The notes beneath the pieces are model-generated. The model saw nothing but the letters and a program-made list of their open reading frames with translations, was not told the DNA's origin and made no database searches. From assembly GCA_049647485.1 (NCBI GenBank), contig JBARXT010000065.1, positions 1 to 34,097 of the forward strand: DNA of 34,097 nt, in the 5' to 3' direction. This document shows, in pieces, positions 31,959 through 34,097 of the stretch; the first letter of the stretch is position 1, and each line of letters opens with the position of its first letter. Source of the DNA: 62-47 sp049647485. GTDB taxonomy: Bacteria > Pseudomonadota > Alphaproteobacteria > Rhizobiales > Xanthobacteraceae. The position numbers and the translations under genes were made by a program.

Positions 31959-32439
31959 GTCCGGCTCCCGCATCCGCGGTGGTGCTCTTGACCGCCTGGT
32001 CCAGCAGCGCCGTCATCCGCTTGGTGGCGAGCGGCGGCATCTTGGCCTGCTTGGCGGCGTCGAGGTTCGCGGTACTGCTGCCGACCTCGATCAGGCCGAC
32101 CATGCCCATGCCGAAATGCGGCACGCAGCGGTAGCCATAGAGGCCCGGCTTGTCGAAGGTGACGCTGACTTCCTGCGACAGCTTGCCTTTGAACGGCGTC
32201 GCGCCGTCCGGCAGCATGCCCGGAATCGTTTCCGCGTCATGGCCCTTGTCGGTGGGGACGAATTTCACGGTGTCGCCGGCTTGCACCTTCAGGAACGGAG
32301 GATCGAACGTCATCGCCTGATTGTCGGGGCCCTTGTTCAGCATCTTGACCTCGAATTCCGCGGCTTGCGCGGGAAGGGCCAACAACAGTGCGCCGGCGCA
32401 CAGCGCGAGGGTGCCTAAGCGAGTGGTCAAGCGTGTCAT
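31945..32439 (-). CDS. paz: Pseudoazurin (blue copper electron carrier)
   Basis: The protein has 164 residues from the ATG at 32439, seven bases after GGAG. Residues 1-27 are an export signal ending AQAA. The type I copper ligands H67, C105, H108 and M113 equal H40, C78, H81 and M86 of known mature pseudoazurins once the 27 signal residues are removed, an exact match. The C-terminus extends with a helix and a Thr/Ala/His-rich tail. In denitrifiers pseudoazurin carries electrons from bc1 to copper nitrite reductase or cytochrome oxidase. No nitrite reductase is in the window. A perfect TTGCGCTAGCGCAA box lies upstream. Confidence 0.95.
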   Translation of the reverse strand: MTRLTTRLGTLALCAGALLLALPAQAAEFEVKMLNKGPDNQAMTFDPPFLKVQAGDTVKFVPTDKGHDAETIPGMLPDGATPFKGKLSQEVSVTFDKPGLYGYRCVPHFGMGMVGLIEVGSSTANLDAAKQAKMPPLATKRMTALLDQAVKSTTADAGAGHASR

Positions 32440-32522
32440 GATCGAACTCCGTCTGCACGACTGCCTTCAAGGGGCAGCCTTCATCTTGCAGACGGACCCT
32501 ACGCCGCGGCGCGACGCACTCG

Positions 32523-32536
32523 TTGCGCTAGCGCAA
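32523..32536 (-). promoter_or_regulatory. Perfect Crp/Fnr-type box upstream of pseudoazurin
   Basis: TTGCGCTAGCGCAA is a perfect 14-base palindrome of the TTGC-N6-GCAA type. Its centre is about 90 bases before the pseudoazurin start, leaving room for a -10 (TAGGGT at 32501-32496) and a leader of about 50 bases if the box is centred near -40.5. Confidence 0.75.
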
Positions 32537-32575
32537 GTTGGAGTGAGAGTTTGCGAAGGTTCATACCTTTCAGTC

Positions 32576-32648
32576 GTCATGGCAGGGCTTGTCCCGGCAA
32601 TCCATTCCTTTTCGAAAGATGGATGCGCGGATCAAGTCCGCGCATGAC
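32576..32648. repeat. Dispersed palindromic element, family B (copy 2)
   Basis: GTCATGGCAGGGCTTGTCCCGGCAATCC...GATGGATGCGCGGATCAAGTCCGCGCATGAC is closely related to 3926-4048, including the CAAAAGCG tail that follows. It lies just beyond the stop of the alternative-oxidase gene. Confidence 0.75.
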
Positions 32649-32675
32649 GGGAGTGATTCTGCCAAAAGCGAAAGC

Positions 32676-33332
32676 CTACAGCAGCGGCCCCGGACGTTCC
32701 GGCAGCACGCGGCCTTCCGCCAGCGCGTCGGCGAAGGCGTGATGGATGTCGCGGTGGATCGCCTCGTCTTCGCGCATCGCCATGATCATGTCGCTGAGCT
32801 GCGCGCCGGGCGCGAGATTCCAGTAGGCGACGGCGGTGTCGGGCGCCGGGCCGTTGGGGATCGCGCCCGATTCCAGCGATTCGAGATAGTCCGAATAGCC
32901 CTTCACCGACCGCTCGGCGAGATAGCCGGCGAGGCGATGGGCGCAGCGTCCCGAGATCAGCGAGAGCAGAAAATAGGCATTATAGAATGTGCCCTGGCCG
33001 ATCGCGATCAGCCAGCGCTCGCCCCAGCTCGGCCGTTTGATGGCGACGAAGGCCATCAGGTGGGCGCGCTGGTTCTCCGCCTCGTCCATGAAGGCGCGGA
33101 CCCAGCCGCGGTCGTCGATCAGTTGCCGCAGGCATTGTAAATGGAGCAGGCTCGCCGCCACCATGGCCGGCACCGCCGCGATGGTTTCCAGCACCACCAC
33201 CCGGCCGCCGTAGCGGCGGCTGAAGCCGCCGGCCATCGCCGTCAACAGCCGCTCCGCCCACGCGGCAAAACGATCCGACAGCGTTTCCGGATCGTGATGG
33301 CGCAAAAGGTCGGTCTTGTTGACGTTCAGCAT
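32676..33332 (-). CDS. Alternative oxidase homologue with incomplete diiron site
   Basis: The protein has 218 residues from the ATG at 33332, five bases after GGAG; upstream in-frame starts are rejected. Conserved AOX blocks are VLETIAAVPAMVAASLLHL, FMDEAENQRAHLM, AHRLAGYLAERSVKGYSDYLESLESG and DEAIHRDIHHAF. Compared with trypanosome AOX ligands E123, E162, H165, E213, E266 and H269, this protein has E49, Q88, H91, A139, E190 and H193, with identical spacings up to A139. So two of the four glutamates (the Glu of NERMH and the first Glu of LEEEA) are Gln and Ala. The active-site tyrosine is kept (Y146). A normal AOX takes electrons from ubiquinol to O2. This one may be inactive, use altered metal binding, or have another role. 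A TTGCG-N4-CGCAA box precedes it. Confidence 0.88.
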   Translation of the reverse strand: MLNVNKTDLLRHHDPETLSDRFAAWAERLLTAMAGGFSRRYGGRVVVLETIAAVPAMVAASLLHLQCLRQLIDDRGWVRAFMDEAENQRAHLMAFVAIKRPSWGERWLIAIGQGTFYNAYFLLSLISGRCAHRLAGYLAERSVKGYSDYLESLESGAIPNGPAPDTAVAYWNLAPGAQLSDMIMAMREDEAIHRDIHHAFADALAEGRVLPERPGPLL

Positions 33333-33391
33333 CGAAACTCCGTGAAAATCAAATCCCATCGTGCCAGTGCCGTGCGCCGGCGTCACCGTCT

Positions 33392-33405
33392 TTGCGCCAA
33401 CGCAA
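33392..33405. promoter_or_regulatory. Crp/Fnr-type box between AOX gene and regulator gene
   Basis: TTGCG-CCAA-CGCAA matches the TTGC-N6-GCAA pattern in both halves. Its centre is about 66 bases from the AOX start on the minus strand and about 106 bases from the regulator start on the plus strand, so it could serve either or both. Confidence 0.7.
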
Positions 33406-33504
33406 TTAATCCGCAATATGCCGCCCGGCGGGGTCCGCGATTCGATGGCCGCACTATGCGGCGAAGTTGCGGGCGCGACCAGTGGATTCGATAAAGTAGT
33501 GGGT

Positions 33505-34097
33505 ATGGCCGAATCTCCCGATATCGACATTCTGGCGCGTAGCGAACTGTTCGGCGGCGTCCCGGCCGAGGTGCTGCGGGAGATCCACGCGGCCTCGTTC
33601 CGTCGCAAGTTTCCGGCCGGCGAGGCCGTGTTCCAGCAGGAGGACACCGTCACGACATTCTATATTGTCGTCGTCGGGCGTCTGCGCGTCACCCAGACCA
33701 CGCTGGACGGCCAGCAGATTATTATCCGCTATCTCGGACCCGGCGACGTGGTCGGCTATGCGGCGTTGACCGGCGATCAGGTCCATCCCGGTGCGGTGAC
33801 GGCGGTGGACGACAGCCATCTCATCGGCATGCCGGCCACGTTGCTGCGGGAGGTCATGGGTCGGCACGCGCTGATCGCGATGAATGCCGTCACCTTGATG
33901 GGCGAACGCTACCGCGATCTTCAGATCAGGCTGCGCGAACTCGCGACTGAAAAGGTGGAGCGGCGCATCGCGCATACATTGTTGCGGCTGTCGCGACAGG
34001 CCGGTCGCCGCACCGCGCGCGGCGTCGAGATCGCGTTTCCGCTGTCGCGGCAGGACCTCGCGGAAATGACCGGCACGACGCTGCACACCGTCAGCCG
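33505..34097 (+). CDS. Crp/Fnr family regulator, C-terminus outside window
   Basis: The ATG at 33505 opens about 197 residues that run off the window end. The cyclic-nucleotide-type beta-roll is at about residues 12-125 (FPAGEAVFQQEDTVTTFYIVVVGRLRVTQ, LGPGDVVGYAAL). The long dimer helix follows, and then the start of the winged helix (FPLSRQDLAEMTGTTLHTVSR). No cysteine lies near the N-terminus, so it is not an O2-sensing iron-sulfur Fnr. The recognition helix reads TLHTVSR, with His where Fnr and FixK have Glu, a pattern I associate with NO-responsive NnrR-like members, from memory only. It diverges from the AOX gene across a shared box, so it is the best candidate for the regulator of AOX, pseudoazurin and perhaps cco. 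Confidence 0.85.
   Translation, partial: MAESPDIDILARSELFGGVPAEVLREIHAASFRRKFPAGEAVFQQEDTVTTFYIVVVGRLRVTQTTLDGQQIIIRYLGPGDVVGYAALTGDQVHPGAVTAVDDSHLIGMPATLLREVMGRHALIAMNAVTLMGERYRDLQIRLRELATEKVERRIAHTLLRLSRQAGRRTARGVEIAFPLSRQDLAEMTGTTLHTVS

Noticed and set aside
33333..33653. N-terminal extension of the alternative-oxidase frame to 33653
   Set aside because: The extension has no AOX similarity, crosses the TTGCG-N4-CGCAA box and the divergent regulator gene, and the ATG at 33332 has a well-placed GGAG.

Overview
The window is high-GC alphaproteobacterial DNA. Its dispersed palindromic repeats, its TTGCG-N4-CGCAA respiratory boxes and its family content point to the Nitrobacteraceae (Bradyrhizobium / Rhodopseudomonas / Afipia type). 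This is inferred from gene and repeat style; no rRNA gene or other marker fixes the genus. No tRNA, rRNA, CRISPR array, phage or transposase gene was seen.

Region 1 (1-11.5 kb) is envelope and signalling. It holds a 5'-partial Cache-domain sensor, an AsmA-family membrane protein, a divergent Crp-type regulator, and an RND efflux pump (adaptor plus permease, with abutting genes). It ends with a secreted caspase-fold/TPR protein between two paralogous OmpA-like proteins. The caspase-fold protein has lost both catalytic residues.

Region 2 (11.7-23.7 kb) is an aromatic-acid and tyrosine degradation island converging on homogentisate. Its genes are an AHL-lactonase-like metallo-hydrolase, a MarR regulator, a flavin monooxygenase with a small DUF2783 partner (a possible 3-hydroxyphenylacetate hydroxylase pair), an atypical metallo-beta-lactamase-fold protein, homogentisate dioxygenase (hmgA), fumarylacetoacetase, an Lrp/AsnC regulator divergent from 4-hydroxyphenylpyruvate dioxygenase, a CaiB/BaiF CoA-transferase-family protein and a two-subunit 3-oxoacid CoA-transferase. 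Together they would take tyrosine and hydroxyphenylacetates to fumarate and acetoacetate and activate the latter. Copies of dispersed palindromic repeats lie between several units.

Region 3 (23.9-34.1 kb) is a low-oxygen respiratory island, almost all on the minus strand. It carries ccoNOQP for cytochrome cbb3 oxidase, then a 69-residue one-helix protein and a DUF2189 membrane protein where ccoG and ccoH would usually be, then ccoI and ccoS. Upstream are a pseudoazurin operon with two small proteins, an alternative-oxidase homologue, and a divergent Crp/Fnr regulator cut by the window end. Three copies of a TTGCG-N4-C(G/A)CAA box precede cco, pseudoazurin and the oxidase/regulator pair, so one regulator probably controls them all.

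The most unusual content is a set of degenerate active sites in intact genes: an alternative oxidase missing two of six diiron ligands, a caspase-fold protein missing its His-Cys dyad, and a metallo-hydrolase missing its second zinc site. The replacement of ccoG/ccoH by two poorly described membrane proteins is also notable.
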